Origin: an uncultured Paracoccaceae bacterium
Lineage (GTDB): Bacteria > Pseudomonadota > Alphaproteobacteria > Rhodobacterales > Rhodobacteraceae
Assembly (NCBI GenBank): GCA_905182355.1
Contig: CAJJBH010000035.1
Span: forward strand, 24,295 to 88,294
Direction: 5' to 3'
Length of the DNA: 64,000 nt
A model generated the notes under the pieces. It was not told where the DNA came from. It saw nothing but the letters and a program-made list of their open reading frames with translations, and did not search any database. Within the stretch, counting starts at the first letter, position 1, and the number at the start of each line of letters is the position of its first letter. This document shows positions 25,229 through 33,501 of the stretch, in pieces. A program made the position numbers and the translations under genes.

Positions 25229-26683
25229 ATGCTTTGGTCACTCATTAAAATTATCCTTTTCGTTTGTGTTGTTGCGGCCGCCGCGTTGGGCGCTGGTGCC
25301 TTGTTAGAGACAGATGGTGGTCTGCGTATTGAGTTTGCGGGAACCGAATTTTCGCTCGGACCGCTTCAGGCTGTCGTAGCGCTTATATTGCTGGTTTTAG
25401 CAGTTTGGATATTCCTAAAACTTGTGGGCCTGTTGGTCGCGATTTGGAAGTTTCTTAACGGAGCTGAAACAGCACTTTCACGGCACTTTGAACGTAATCG
25501 CGAAGCCAAAGGTTATGACGCTTTGGCCGAAGGTATGATGGCGCTTGCCTCTGGCGAAGGTCGTACAGCTATGGCTAAGGCGGCCAAGGCTGAAAGATAT
25601 TTGAACAAACCTGGGCTGACGAACCTGCTGACTGCACAGGCTGCTGAATTGGCTGGCGATCACAAGAAGGCCGAAGAAACCTATCGCAAGCTGGTCGCTG
25701 ATGACGCTACACGATTTGTTGGCGTGCGTGGGATTATGAAGCAAAAATTGGCGAATGGTGATACAGGCACTGCTCTTAAATTGGCAAAGAAAGCGTTCGA
25801 ACTGAAGCCCAAACATGAGGACACGCAAGACGTCCTGCTTAAGCTTCAAGCGCAATCTGCTGATTGGACTGGAGCGCGTGAAACTTTGAATGCAAAGCTC
25901 AGGCACGGTAATCTGCCACGCGACGTACACAAACGCCGCGACGCCGTCTTGGCCCTCTCAGAAGCACGAAAAGTATTCGATGCGGATCAAACGATTGAAG
26001 CACGCGAAGCCGCGATAGAAGCAAATCGCTTGTCGCCAGATTTAATCCCAGCAGCCGTGATGGCGGCACATGGATATGTCGAACAGGATCAAAAACGGTA
26101 TGCGACCCGGGTGATCAAGAAGGCGTGGGATGTGTCACCTCATCCTGATCTTGCTGCGGCCTATGCTGCGATTGAGCCTGATGAAGAAGCCAAGGCGCGA
26201 TTGAAGCGGTTCATATGGTTGACGAAAGGGCAAGCCAAGCACGCTGAATCCAGAATGCTGATGGCAGAATTGCATATGGCGAACGAGGACTTTCCAGGGG
26301 CGCGTCGCGCCCTTGGTGATCTGTTCGAAACTGACCCAACGGCACGCTCTGCCACATTGATGGCGGCAATTGAACGAGGTGAAGGGGCTGGAGACACTGT
26401 TGTTAAAGGTTGGCTGACACGTGCGCTTTCCTTGCCGCGTGGTCCACAATGGATCTGTGACAACTGCCAGCACATCCATGCTGAATGGGCCCCAATGTGC
26501 GACAATTGTGACAGCTTTGATACGCTATCTTGGAAGTCACCGCCACAATCCGAAGTTGCGATGCCAAGCGGTTTGCAGATGCTGCCGTTAATCGTAGGTT
26601 CAGGACGCGAGAATAGCACTGATGTAGTAATTATCGAAGATGCTGAGATTGTTGAGGATGAGGTGAAACCTGCGGACAAATGA
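25229..26683 (+). CDS. hemY: HemY-like TPR membrane protein, haem biosynthesis associated
   Basis: 484 residues. Two N-terminal membrane helices (LIKIILFVCVVAAAALGAGAL and LQAVVALILLVLAVWIFLKLV) are followed by the HemY_N region and a long tetratricopeptide-like helical array (about 100-400). Near the C-terminus a zinc-ribbon-like pair (WICDNCQ and PMCDNCDSFDTLSW) is visible. This is the TPR protein called HemY in proteobacteria, not the Gram-positive protoporphyrinogen oxidase of the same name. It follows the mitofilin-like gene by 9 bp and ends the hemD operon. Confidence 0.88.
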   Translation: MLWSLIKIILFVCVVAAAALGAGALLETDGGLRIEFAGTEFSLGPLQAVVALILLVLAVWIFLKLVGLLVAIWKFLNGAETALSRHFERNREAKGYDALAEGMMALASGEGRTAMAKAAKAERYLNKPGLTNLLTAQAAELAGDHKKAEETYRKLVADDATRFVGVRGIMKQKLANGDTGTALKLAKKAFELKPKHEDTQDVLLKLQAQSADWTGARETLNAKLRHGNLPRDVHKRRDAVLALSEARKVFDADQTIEAREAAIEANRLSPDLIPAAVMAAHGYVEQDQKRYATRVIKKAWDVSPHPDLAAAYAAIEPDEEAKARLKRFIWLTKGQAKHAESRMLMAELHMANEDFPGARRALGDLFETDPTARSATLMAAIERGEGAGDTVVKGWLTRALSLPRGPQWICDNCQHIHAEWAPMCDNCDSFDTLSWKSPPQSEVAMPSGLQMLPLIVGSGRENSTDVVIIEDAEIVEDEVKPADK

Positions 26684-26731
26684 TGCCGCAGGTCTATATC
26701 TTTCTATCCTCTACCTAAGGGCTTAAAGGTT

Positions 26732-27130
26732 TTAGTAAGACAAAAGCACTAGATTATAAATCGCACTTATCGCAATCGGAATAACTGTAAAAAGGAAGCC
26801 GCCTGCACGTGCTGGTGCATTGCTTTGTGAAAACGCCAAGGCATATCCATGGGCTAATCGGGCAATCATAAATGTAATGGCAAGCGCGCCCAGTAAATAA
26901 TAATTGCCTCTTTGAAGCTCACCAATAAGCACTAATATGATAAACATAGGCGCAAATTCGGTCAGGTTGGCCTGTGCACGAATTGCACGGGTCAACGGTA
27001 CATCGCCCCCATCGCCCAAGGATTGGCCAGATACCTGTCTCGCTTTGACGACCTTGACGGTGAGTATCAGCAACCAAAGAGCAAGGCCACTTGTTAACAT
27101 CGTTGTAATTGGGATCGAGAGTTCGGACAT
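26732..27130 (-). CDS. MAPEG family membrane protein
   Basis: 132-residue inner-membrane protein with four predicted helices, in the MAPEG family (membrane-associated eicosanoid/glutathione proteins). Family features are VKVVKARQVSGQSLGDGGDVPLTR-like cytoplasmic loop residues and RAQANLTEFAPMFIIL, followed by LGALAITFMIARLAHGYAL. Bacterial members are often of unknown function, possibly glutathione dependent. It stands alone, convergent with hemY. Confidence 0.85.
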   Translation of the reverse strand: MSELSIPITTMLTSGLALWLLILTVKVVKARQVSGQSLGDGGDVPLTRAIRAQANLTEFAPMFIILVLIGELQRGNYYLLGALAITFMIARLAHGYALAFSQSNAPARAGGFLFTVIPIAISAIYNLVLLSY

Positions 27131-27224
27131 CGGTTTATTCCTATAAGTAGATGGGAGGTATCGAGGTAATTGTCTGGCGTAAGGACTTCAATAGCGGGGT
27201 TGCGGTCAATCTGTTCAATGGAAT

Positions 27225-27250
27225 ACGCCCCCGCATTACTGCGAGGGCGT
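27225..27250. terminator. Stem-loop downstream of ahcY
   Basis: ACGCCCCCGC and GCGAGGGCGT form a 10-bp stem with one mismatch around ATTACT, 28 bp past the ahcY stop. The T-run (TTTTG) is on the plus-strand side; on the minus strand only ATTCC follows, so it may act as an mRNA 3' end rather than a full terminator. Confidence 0.5.
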
Positions 27251-27277
27251 TTTGTGATTTAACCGTAATTAAGTCGC

Positions 27278-28666
27278 TTAATAGCGATAGTGCTCTGGTT
27301 TGAACGGACCATCTGGTGACACGCCAATGTAAGCGGCTTGTTCTGCGTTCAGTTTTGAAAGTTTCACACCAATGCGGTCCAAGTGCAGGCGCGCAACTTT
27401 TTCGTCCAAATGCTTTGGCAAGATGTAAACGCCAGGCTGGTATTCGTCGCCTTTTGTGAACAATTCGATTTGTGCCAGAACTTGGTTGGTGAAGGATGCA
27501 GACATAACAAACGATGGGTGACCTGTCGCATTACCAAGGTTCAACAAACGACCTTCAGAAAGCAGGATCAAGCGATGTCCATTCGGCATCTCGATCATGT
27601 CGACCTGTTCTTTGATGTTGGTCCACTTGTGATTCTTCAATGAAGCGACTTGGATTTCGTTGTCGAAGTGACCGATGTTGCCAACGATCGCCATGTCTTT
27701 CATTTTCCGCATGTGTTCGATGCGGATCACGTCTTTGTTTCCGGTTGTCGTGATAAAGATGTCAGCTGTTTCCAGCGCATCTTCTAGCAAGACAACTTCA
27801 AATCCGTCCATTGCTGCCTGAAGGGCGCAAATTGGGTCAACTTCAGTAACTTTTACACGTGCGCCAGCGCCTGCAAGTGAAGCGGCAGAACCTTTGCCAA
27901 CATCGCCGTAGCCCATGACAACCGCAACTTTACCGGCCATCATTGTGTCTGTGGCGCGACGTATGCCATCGACCAAAGATTCTTTACAGCCATATTTGTT
28001 GTCGAATTTTGACTTGGTCACTGAGTCGTTCACATTGATCGCTGGAAATGGCAATTCGCCCTTTTTGTGCAGATCGTATAAGCGATGAACGCCTGTTGTT
28101 GTCTCTTCTGAAACGCCCTGGATGGCTTCACGTGTCTTGGTGAACCAGCCCGGTGTTTCCTTCATGCGTTTTGCAATCTGAACCTTGATCGCTTCCTCTT
28201 CTTCAGACTGTGGAACAGCAAGAATTTCTTCGCCCGCTTCCGCACGTGCACCCAACAGGATGTATAATGTTGCGTCGCCACCATCGTCCAAAATCATATT
28301 CGCGCCTTCTGGGAACATGAAGGATTTGTCTAGATAATCCCAATGTTCTGTCAACGATTGACCTTTGATTGCAAACACAGGTGTTCCGCCAGCCGCAATT
28401 GCCGCAGCAGCGTGATCTTGGGTCGAGAAGATGTTGCAAGATGCCCAACGAACGTCAGCGCCCAGTTCGACCAGTGTTTCGATCAAAACAGCAGTTTGGA
28501 TCGTCATATGGAGAGAGCCAACGATGCGTGCACCCGTCAAAGGTTTGGTTGTCCCGAATTCTTCGCGGCAGGCCATCAGGCCAGGCATTTCAGTTTCAGC
28601 AATATCCAGCTCTTTACGGCCGAAGTCCGCAAGTGCGATGTCTTTTACGATATAGTCCTGGGCCAT
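27278..28666 (-). CDS. ahcY: Adenosylhomocysteinase
   Basis: Splits S-adenosylhomocysteine into homocysteine and adenosine, relieving product inhibition of methyltransferases; cytoplasmic, NAD+ dependent. 462 residues, normal for the long bacterial form. Seen: [43 protein letters not shown] with the catalytic Lys/Asp/Asn cluster, the NAD fold [15 protein letters not shown], and the C-terminal [22 protein letters not shown] ending in KPEHYRY. AAAGGAAAA precedes the ATG. No SAH or SAM riboswitch consensus could be recognised in its 200-bp upstream region. Confidence 0.96.
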   Translation of the reverse strand: MAQDYIVKDIALADFGRKELDIAETEMPGLMACREEFGTTKPLTGARIVGSLHMTIQTAVLIETLVELGADVRWASCNIFSTQDHAAAAIAAGGTPVFAIKGQSLTEHWDYLDKSFMFPEGANMILDDGGDATLYILLGARAEAGEEILAVPQSEEEEAIKVQIAKRMKETPGWFTKTREAIQGVSEETTTGVHRLYDLHKKGELPFPAINVNDSVTKSKFDNKYGCKESLVDGIRRATDTMMAGKVAVVMGYGDVGKGSAASLAGAGARVKVTEVDPICALQAAMDGFEVVLLEDALETADIFITTTGNKDVIRIEHMRKMKDMAIVGNIGHFDNEIQVASLKNHKWTNIKEQVDMIEMPNGHRLILLSEGRLLNLGNATGHPSFVMSASFTNQVLAQIELFTKGDEYQPGVYILPKHLDEKVARLHLDRIGVKLSKLNAEQAAYIGVSPDGPFKPEHYRY

Positions 28667-28872
28667 TTAGGTTTTCCTTTGAAGATATTTTTGTGTCGGA
28701 TAAACGGTTCTAGCGTTAATCTCAATAGGTCTGGGCGACTAACGGAAAAGGCCTGCTAAACACAACTGTGGGTGTTCAAATTGCAACGAAACCGGTTTTA
28801 GTATGGGGCCAGCCCTAAATTTAACCCGAAAACTAATTCTTCAAAAGTGATACCGCTCAGTAAAGGGGCAAT

Positions 28873-30118
28873 TTATGGGAAAGAAATCCGCTTACTTTCA
28901 GGGACCAATGCGTTGATCTGCTTTAGGTGTTCAGGCAAACATACAGTTAAAAAATCGTAGGTGGCGATAGCGTGTTTGCGGGCGTTTGGGCCTATGTGTG
29001 AATAGGTCGCAGGGTTTGCCAGTATATCTGACACTTGTAACGCCAACGCGTCTGTATCAAAGAAATCGACCAGCAGTCCTGTTTCGCCATGTGTGATCGC
29101 CTCACGAACAGACGCGACGTCGCTGGCCACGATCGTCGACTGCATCGACATGGATTCCAACAATGACCAAGACAACACAAACGGCATCGTTAGGTAGATG
29201 TGACAACGGCTGACTTGGATGATTTTTGATAGTCTTCAAAATGAACCTGACCCAAAAAATGAACCCTTTCCCAATCTACGTCATGCCCGACTTCGGCTTC
29301 CATTTGCGCACGTAGGCCGCCCAAATGTTTAGACTTGCCTCCATAAGAAATATCATTGCCACCGATGACTAGAAACCGTGCATTTGGTCGCGCGGTCTGT
29401 ATTTTGGGCAGGGCACGCATGAACTGATGAAAGCCGCGTGTGGTTTCCAAGTTTCGGGCCATAAAAGTGACTATCTCATCCGTACGAGTGATTGGCTTTT
29501 TTAAACGGCCAAGTGTGATTTCCGCATCAGGATTTGGTAACATTTTATCAGTGCGAATGCCATCATGACAGACATAGACGCGGTCATGAAAGCTTTTTGG
29601 GAAACGATCCCGTTGCCAGTAGGTTGGGCAGTGTCCCAAATCCACAACTTCGATGTTCACCAATGGCACAGCATTATGTGCGGCCATTAGGTAGGGGGCA
29701 TGGTCGGAAACGGGACTTTCAGGGTCAAAGCCCAAAGGCCCATCCTTGGTGCTATAGAAGTATTCGAAGAAACCAATGACGGGTGTATCTGGATATATCT
29801 CTTTGATGAAAGTTAATTACCCCCGCCAACATGCCCAATGATGATATCTGGTGTGAACCCTTCGTTGCGCAGCTTCTTTGCGGCTTGGGCCGTGCCAAAT
29901 CCTGATCCTGTGGTATTCTCCCATGTGCGGGTAAGACCGTATGCTTTCTCATCTGCAACGTGATGCGGTTTGTAGATGATGGCTTTCACACCCTCAAAAA
30001 CGGGAGGCTTTTTACTCTGTGTAATAAATACAATCTCGTGTTCTTTTTTGTCAGCTAGCCACTGGACCAACTCGCGGTATTGGCCGGGCATGTTCTGATG
30101 GACAAAAAGGAACCTCAT
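28873..30118 (-). pseudogene. Family 4-type glycosyltransferase, broken by two frameshifts
   Basis: Three minus-strand frames make one glycosyltransferase of about 415 residues. The first (30118 to 29813) begins MRFLFVHQNMPGQYRELVQW and breaks after DIIIGHVG near 29820. The sequence resumes in another frame as LTFIKEIYPDTPVIGFFEYF and continues with GFDPESPVSDHAP, VYVCHDGI and VTFMARNLETTRGFHQFMRALP. The second break is at a run of five T (29223-29227; five A on the coding strand). Adding one A there restores YQKIIQVSRCHIYLT and then MPFVLSWSLLESMS to the C-terminus. The substrate is unknown; it probably acted on a surface polysaccharide. Sequencing error at the homopolymer is possible for the second break. 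Confidence 0.82.
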
Positions 30119-30145
30119 AATCGATCTCGTTAATTTAGGGCCAGT

Positions 30146-30547
30146 TTATGCAGCGACGGCCGCATCCAGAAAGGTACGCATCTTCCGTTCATAAGGTTCA
30201 TTCACAATTCGGGTCACCTCGGAACCATTTTTCATAACGATTAGGGTTGAGTGGCGCTTGACCTCAAGGCTGCTTGCCATAACGGATTGGCCAAAATGAT
30301 CCCAATCCACATCGACAAATGTTAAGCTGTCGTAGTTAGAGTTTTGGCCGATCAATTGTGCAATCAACTCAAGTTTTTGATTGCAAGTCAGAGACCCGTT
30401 GGCCCGAAAATTTAAAATCACAGTTTGGTTGGTTTTCTTCAATTCTGCCCAAGCGGCGGGCGTGTATTGAACAAATGAATATGCGTTGGCACACATTGGC
30501 AAAAGGAGTGTTGTGGCTTTAGCCATCAAAAAGGTGCGGCGGTTCAT
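30146..30547 (-). CDS. Periplasmic thioredoxin-fold protein lacking one active-site cysteine
   Basis: 133 residues with an N-terminal export signal (MNRRTFLMAKATTLLLP, cleavage near ANA) and a thioredoxin-like domain resembling the C-terminal domain of DsbD (VILNFRANGSLTCNQKLEL, LTFVDVDWDHFG, STLIVMKNGSEV). In DsbD-type domains the corresponding motif is C-x-x-C, but here it reads S-L-T-C, so the first cysteine is replaced by serine. Classical disulfide exchange is therefore unlikely. It lies 28 bp past the start-side end of the broken glycosyltransferase gene, on the same strand. Confidence 0.7.
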   Translation of the reverse strand: MNRRTFLMAKATTLLLPMCANAYSFVQYTPAAWAELKKTNQTVILNFRANGSLTCNQKLELIAQLIGQNSNYDSLTFVDVDWDHFGQSVMASSLEVKRHSTLIVMKNGSEVTRIVNEPYERKMRTFLDAAVAA

Positions 30548-30616
30548 TTATGGGCTTCAGCATGAAAACAATTTGGAAAGACTAGTGAACAAAAAAGGCG
30601 ATGATAAGGTCGACAT

Positions 30617-31486
30617 TCAGGTTTTTCTTTGGCGTGATAGTTGCACAGCTAAAATACCTGCGGCGATAATGGTAACACCAATGATGTCGTAAAGACCCAG
30701 GTTTTCGCCCAAGATGGCTGCGGCGATTGCCACACCAAAGAAGGGGTTTAAAAAGTGGAAGGTGGCCGCACGCACGGCTCCAATGCGCTCAACCAGCTTG
30801 AACCATATCCAAGTTGCAAAAAGGCCAGGTGCGAGGGTTGTGTAAATAAACGCGATGATCAGCGGCGCGCTTAGGGTCACGTTGATGGTTTCGGTTCCAG
30901 CGGAAACGACTGCCAAGATCGCGGCCCCAACCAACATCTGCAACCCAACGACCATTAAAAGATTGCCGCCAGAAGATAGGTTGCGCATGGACAGCGTTGC
31001 GACGGTCAAAGCGATCGCAGCGATAACGCAATAAATTACGCCGCGAATATCAATCCCATCCTCAATTCGTGATGCCATGATCATCGTGACACCGATAATC
31101 CCTAAGGCCAATCCAGAGACGCCAAAAAGTGGCAGACGTTCGCGGAAAATTAGCCAAGTCGACAGGGCAACCATTAGGGGCATGCTGGACGCAATAATGG
31201 ACGCTGCAGATGCCTCGATCGTTTGCATGGCAAAGAAGTTCAGACCAAGATACAGCGCGTTTTGACACAGCCCAAATACAAGTGTGGCTTTCCATTGATC
31301 GCGAGTAAGACGCATGGATTGGCCAAAGGCCTTTGCAATTGCGATACCGATAACACCCGACACCAAAAACCTAAGCGCAAGGGATGCCAATGGCGGAGCA
31401 TCCGCGACAATAATACGGGCTGATGTAAAGGCGGATGACCAGATAAGAGCAAACAAGAGCCCCATGCCGATTGCGCGTAAATCCAT
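30617..31486 (-). CDS. DMT-superfamily transporter (EamA domains)
   Basis: 289-residue inner-membrane protein with ten predicted helices in two EamA repeats. The first opens GMGLLFALIWSSAFTSARI; the second covers about residues 145-285 and ends LGENLGLYDIIGVTIIAAGILAVQ. Proteins of this family export amino acids or other metabolites, but the substrate cannot be predicted. It is transcribed alone, between HU and the thioredoxin-fold gene. A second family member lies at 50.0-51.0 kb. Confidence 0.85.
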   Translation of the reverse strand: MDLRAIGMGLLFALIWSSAFTSARIIVADAPPLASLALRFLVSGVIGIAIAKAFGQSMRLTRDQWKATLVFGLCQNALYLGLNFFAMQTIEASAASIIASSMPLMVALSTWLIFRERLPLFGVSGLALGIIGVTMIMASRIEDGIDIRGVIYCVIAAIALTVATLSMRNLSSGGNLLMVVGLQMLVGAAILAVVSAGTETINVTLSAPLIIAFIYTTLAPGLFATWIWFKLVERIGAVRAATFHFLNPFFGVAIAAAILGENLGLYDIIGVTIIAAGILAVQLSRQRKT

Positions 31487-31560
31487 TGCTCGTGCCCCGC
31501 CTGATTACCAAAGGGAACTTCTCTGATAATGCACTGGGGTACAAGGTGGGATGGGCAAAC

Positions 31561-31591
31561 AAAAAAGGGCCACCAAATTGGCAACCCTTTT
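31561..31591 (-). terminator. Intrinsic terminator after the HU gene
   Basis: On the minus strand AAAAGGG pairs with CCCTTTT around a 15-base loop, followed by a TTTTTT run, 24 bases past the HU stop codon. Confidence 0.8.
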
Positions 31592-31614
31592 CATAATCCA
31601 TGCAGAATGAAGGC

Positions 31615-31902
31615 TTAGCCGTTCACGCTGTCTTTCAATGCTTTCGCAATTGTCATTTTGACAACTTTGTCTGCATCTTTTTTGAACTGTTCGCCAGTTG
31701 CAGGGTTACGTACCATGCGCTCTGGACGTTCGCGGCAATAGATTTTGCCAACACCCGGAAGTGTCACAGCGCCACCGCCAGAAACTTCTGTAGTGATCAG
31801 CGCACATACCGCGTCTAGCGCTGCGCCTGCGGCTTTTTTGTCTGCGCCCATTTGTTCAGCCAGTGTGGCGACGAGTTGGGTTTTTGTCATTGGTTTTGCC
31901 AT
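31615..31902 (-). CDS. HU family DNA-binding protein
   Basis: 95-residue histone-like protein that bends and compacts DNA. The family pattern is clear: MTKTQLVATLAEQMGADKKAAGAALDA-like N-terminal helices, VTLPGVGKIYCRERPERMVRNPATGE across the DNA-binding arm, and the C-terminal helix KVVKMTIAKALKDSV. The arm carries a Cys and extra Arg residues in place of the usual GTF segment. GAGACC precedes the ATG and a strong terminator follows. Confidence 0.92.
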   Translation of the reverse strand: MAKPMTKTQLVATLAEQMGADKKAAGAALDAVCALITTEVSGGGAVTLPGVGKIYCRERPERMVRNPATGEQFKKDADKVVKMTIAKALKDSVNG

Positions 31903-32032
31903 TTTCAGGTCTCCTTCGTCCGCCCGATGTTGGGCCTCATTTCAGGAATGTAACGGAATGTAGTGTATGAACACAACGAATAGTGAAGCAGAAACGCCAT
32001 AAAATATGCGTTTTCTGCGATTTTACCCCATT

Positions 32033-33499
32033 TTAGAGGAAAGCGGTTTCCTCAAACGATCGTAATTTACGACTATGGATGCGTTCAAGCGGCATTTCTC
32101 GCAAATGCTCCATTGCGCGAATACCAATCATTAAGTGGTTCGCAACCTGTGTTTTGTAGAAATCAGACGCCATTCCAGGCAGTTTCAACTCGCCGTGCAG
32201 CGGTTTATCAGAAACGCAAAGCAAGGTGCCATATGGAACACGGAACCGATATCCGTTGGCGGCAATCGTTGCACTTTCCATATCCAAGGCCACGGCGCGT
32301 GATTGGCTTAAACGTTGCACGGGGCCGGACTGATCACGCAGTTCCCAGTTTCTGTTGTCAATTGTTGCAACTGTACCCGTCCGCATAATCCGCTTTAATT
32401 CGAATCCTTCCAGTTTCGTCACCTGTGCCACTGCCTTTTCCAAAGCGATCTGCATTTCGGCCAAGGCAGGGATCGGGATCCAAATAGGCAGGTCGTCATC
32501 CAGAACGTGATCCTCGCGCAAATAGGCGTGGGCAAGGACAAAATCACCCAAAGCCTGAGTGTTACGCAGCCCCGCACAGTGACCAACCATCAACCATGCA
32601 TGAGGGCGCAAAACGGCAATATGGTCCGTTGCCGTTTTTGCATTGGATGGGCCAACACCAATGTTTACCAAGGTGATGCCTGAACCGTCCGCACGTTTAA
32701 GGTGGTAGGTCGGCATTTGTGGTGTTTTTAGCGAGACTTCTAAAGTCTCATCGCTTTTGGTGATGATCTTGTTGTCGGTCGACACGAAAGCGACGTAGCC
32801 GCTGTTTGGGTCGTCGAGCTGGCTGCGGGCATATGATTCAAATTCTGACACGTAGAATTGGTAGTTTGTGAACAAAACGTGGTTCTGAAAATGGCAGGGA
32901 TCAGTGGCCGTATAGTGGGACAAACGCGCCAGTGAATAATCGACACGTTGCGCTGTGAACGGGGCCAGCGGACCCGTGTCATCTGGTGACACGTAGGTGC
33001 CATTCACGATGTCATCGTTTGTTGTGCTTAAATCGGGGACATCGAAGAAATCGCGTAACGTAAACTCTGCAGCGCCATCATGTGGCACAGTGATGCTTGG
33101 ATCATTTGCTACTGCAAAGTGAACAGGGATAGGGGTTTCGGACGGGGCGATTTGTACGGATGTGTTGTGGTTGCCAATTAACAGTCCGATTTGGTCGATC
33201 AGATAGTTGCGAAACAAATCCGGTCTTGTCACCGTCGTGGCATAGGTCCCTGGCGTGGAAACGTGACCATATGATAGCCGCGTGTCGACCTGTTCAAAAC
33301 TGGTCGTTGTGATGCGCACTTCGGGATAAAACGCACGGATGCGGCCGTCTGGCGCACCTTCGAGCATGGCCTTTGAAAAAGCTTCACCAAGATATTGCGT
33401 TGCTTCGGTGTATAGCTTTTCAAGCTGATCAACAGCTTCGGTTGCATCGCTGAAGTGCTCGGGTGTGGCGGTGTCAGTTAATGTAATAGTGCTGTCCAT
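32033..33499 (-). CDS. amn: AMP nucleosidase
   Basis: Hydrolyses AMP to adenine and ribose 5-phosphate; cytoplasmic. 488 residues, close to the 484 of the Escherichia coli enzyme. The N-terminal Amn-specific domain spans about residues 15-190. The C-terminal phosphorylase-like domain contains LVNIGVGPSNAKTATDHIAVLRPHAWLMVGHCAGLR, GDFVLAHAYLREDHVLDDDLP and ALDMESATIAANGYRFRVPYGTLLCVSD. It starts 3 bp after the adenine deaminase gene on the same strand. The two successive enzymes would turn AMP into hypoxanthine. Confidence 0.93.
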   Translation of the reverse strand: MDSTITLTDTATPEHFSDATEAVDQLEKLYTEATQYLGEAFSKAMLEGAPDGRIRAFYPEVRITTTSFEQVDTRLSYGHVSTPGTYATTVTRPDLFRNYLIDQIGLLIGNHNTSVQIAPSETPIPVHFAVANDPSITVPHDGAAEFTLRDFFDVPDLSTTNDDIVNGTYVSPDDTGPLAPFTAQRVDYSLARLSHYTATDPCHFQNHVLFTNYQFYVSEFESYARSQLDDPNSGYVAFVSTDNKIITKSDETLEVSLKTPQMPTYHLKRADGSGITLVNIGVGPSNAKTATDHIAVLRPHAWLMVGHCAGLRNTQALGDFVLAHAYLREDHVLDDDLPIWIPIPALAEMQIALEKAVAQVTKLEGFELKRIMRTGTVATIDNRNWELRDQSGPVQRLSQSRAVALDMESATIAANGYRFRVPYGTLLCVSDKPLHGELKLPGMASDFYKTQVANHLMIGIRAMEHLREMPLERIHSRKLRSFEETAFL

Positions 33500-33501
33500 T
33501 T

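Noticed and set aside
28667..28872. Possible SAH or SAM riboswitch upstream of ahcY
   Set aside because: Such elements are known before ahcY and metK in relatives, so I looked for them, but the leader lacks the conserved core and pairing that I know for these classes.
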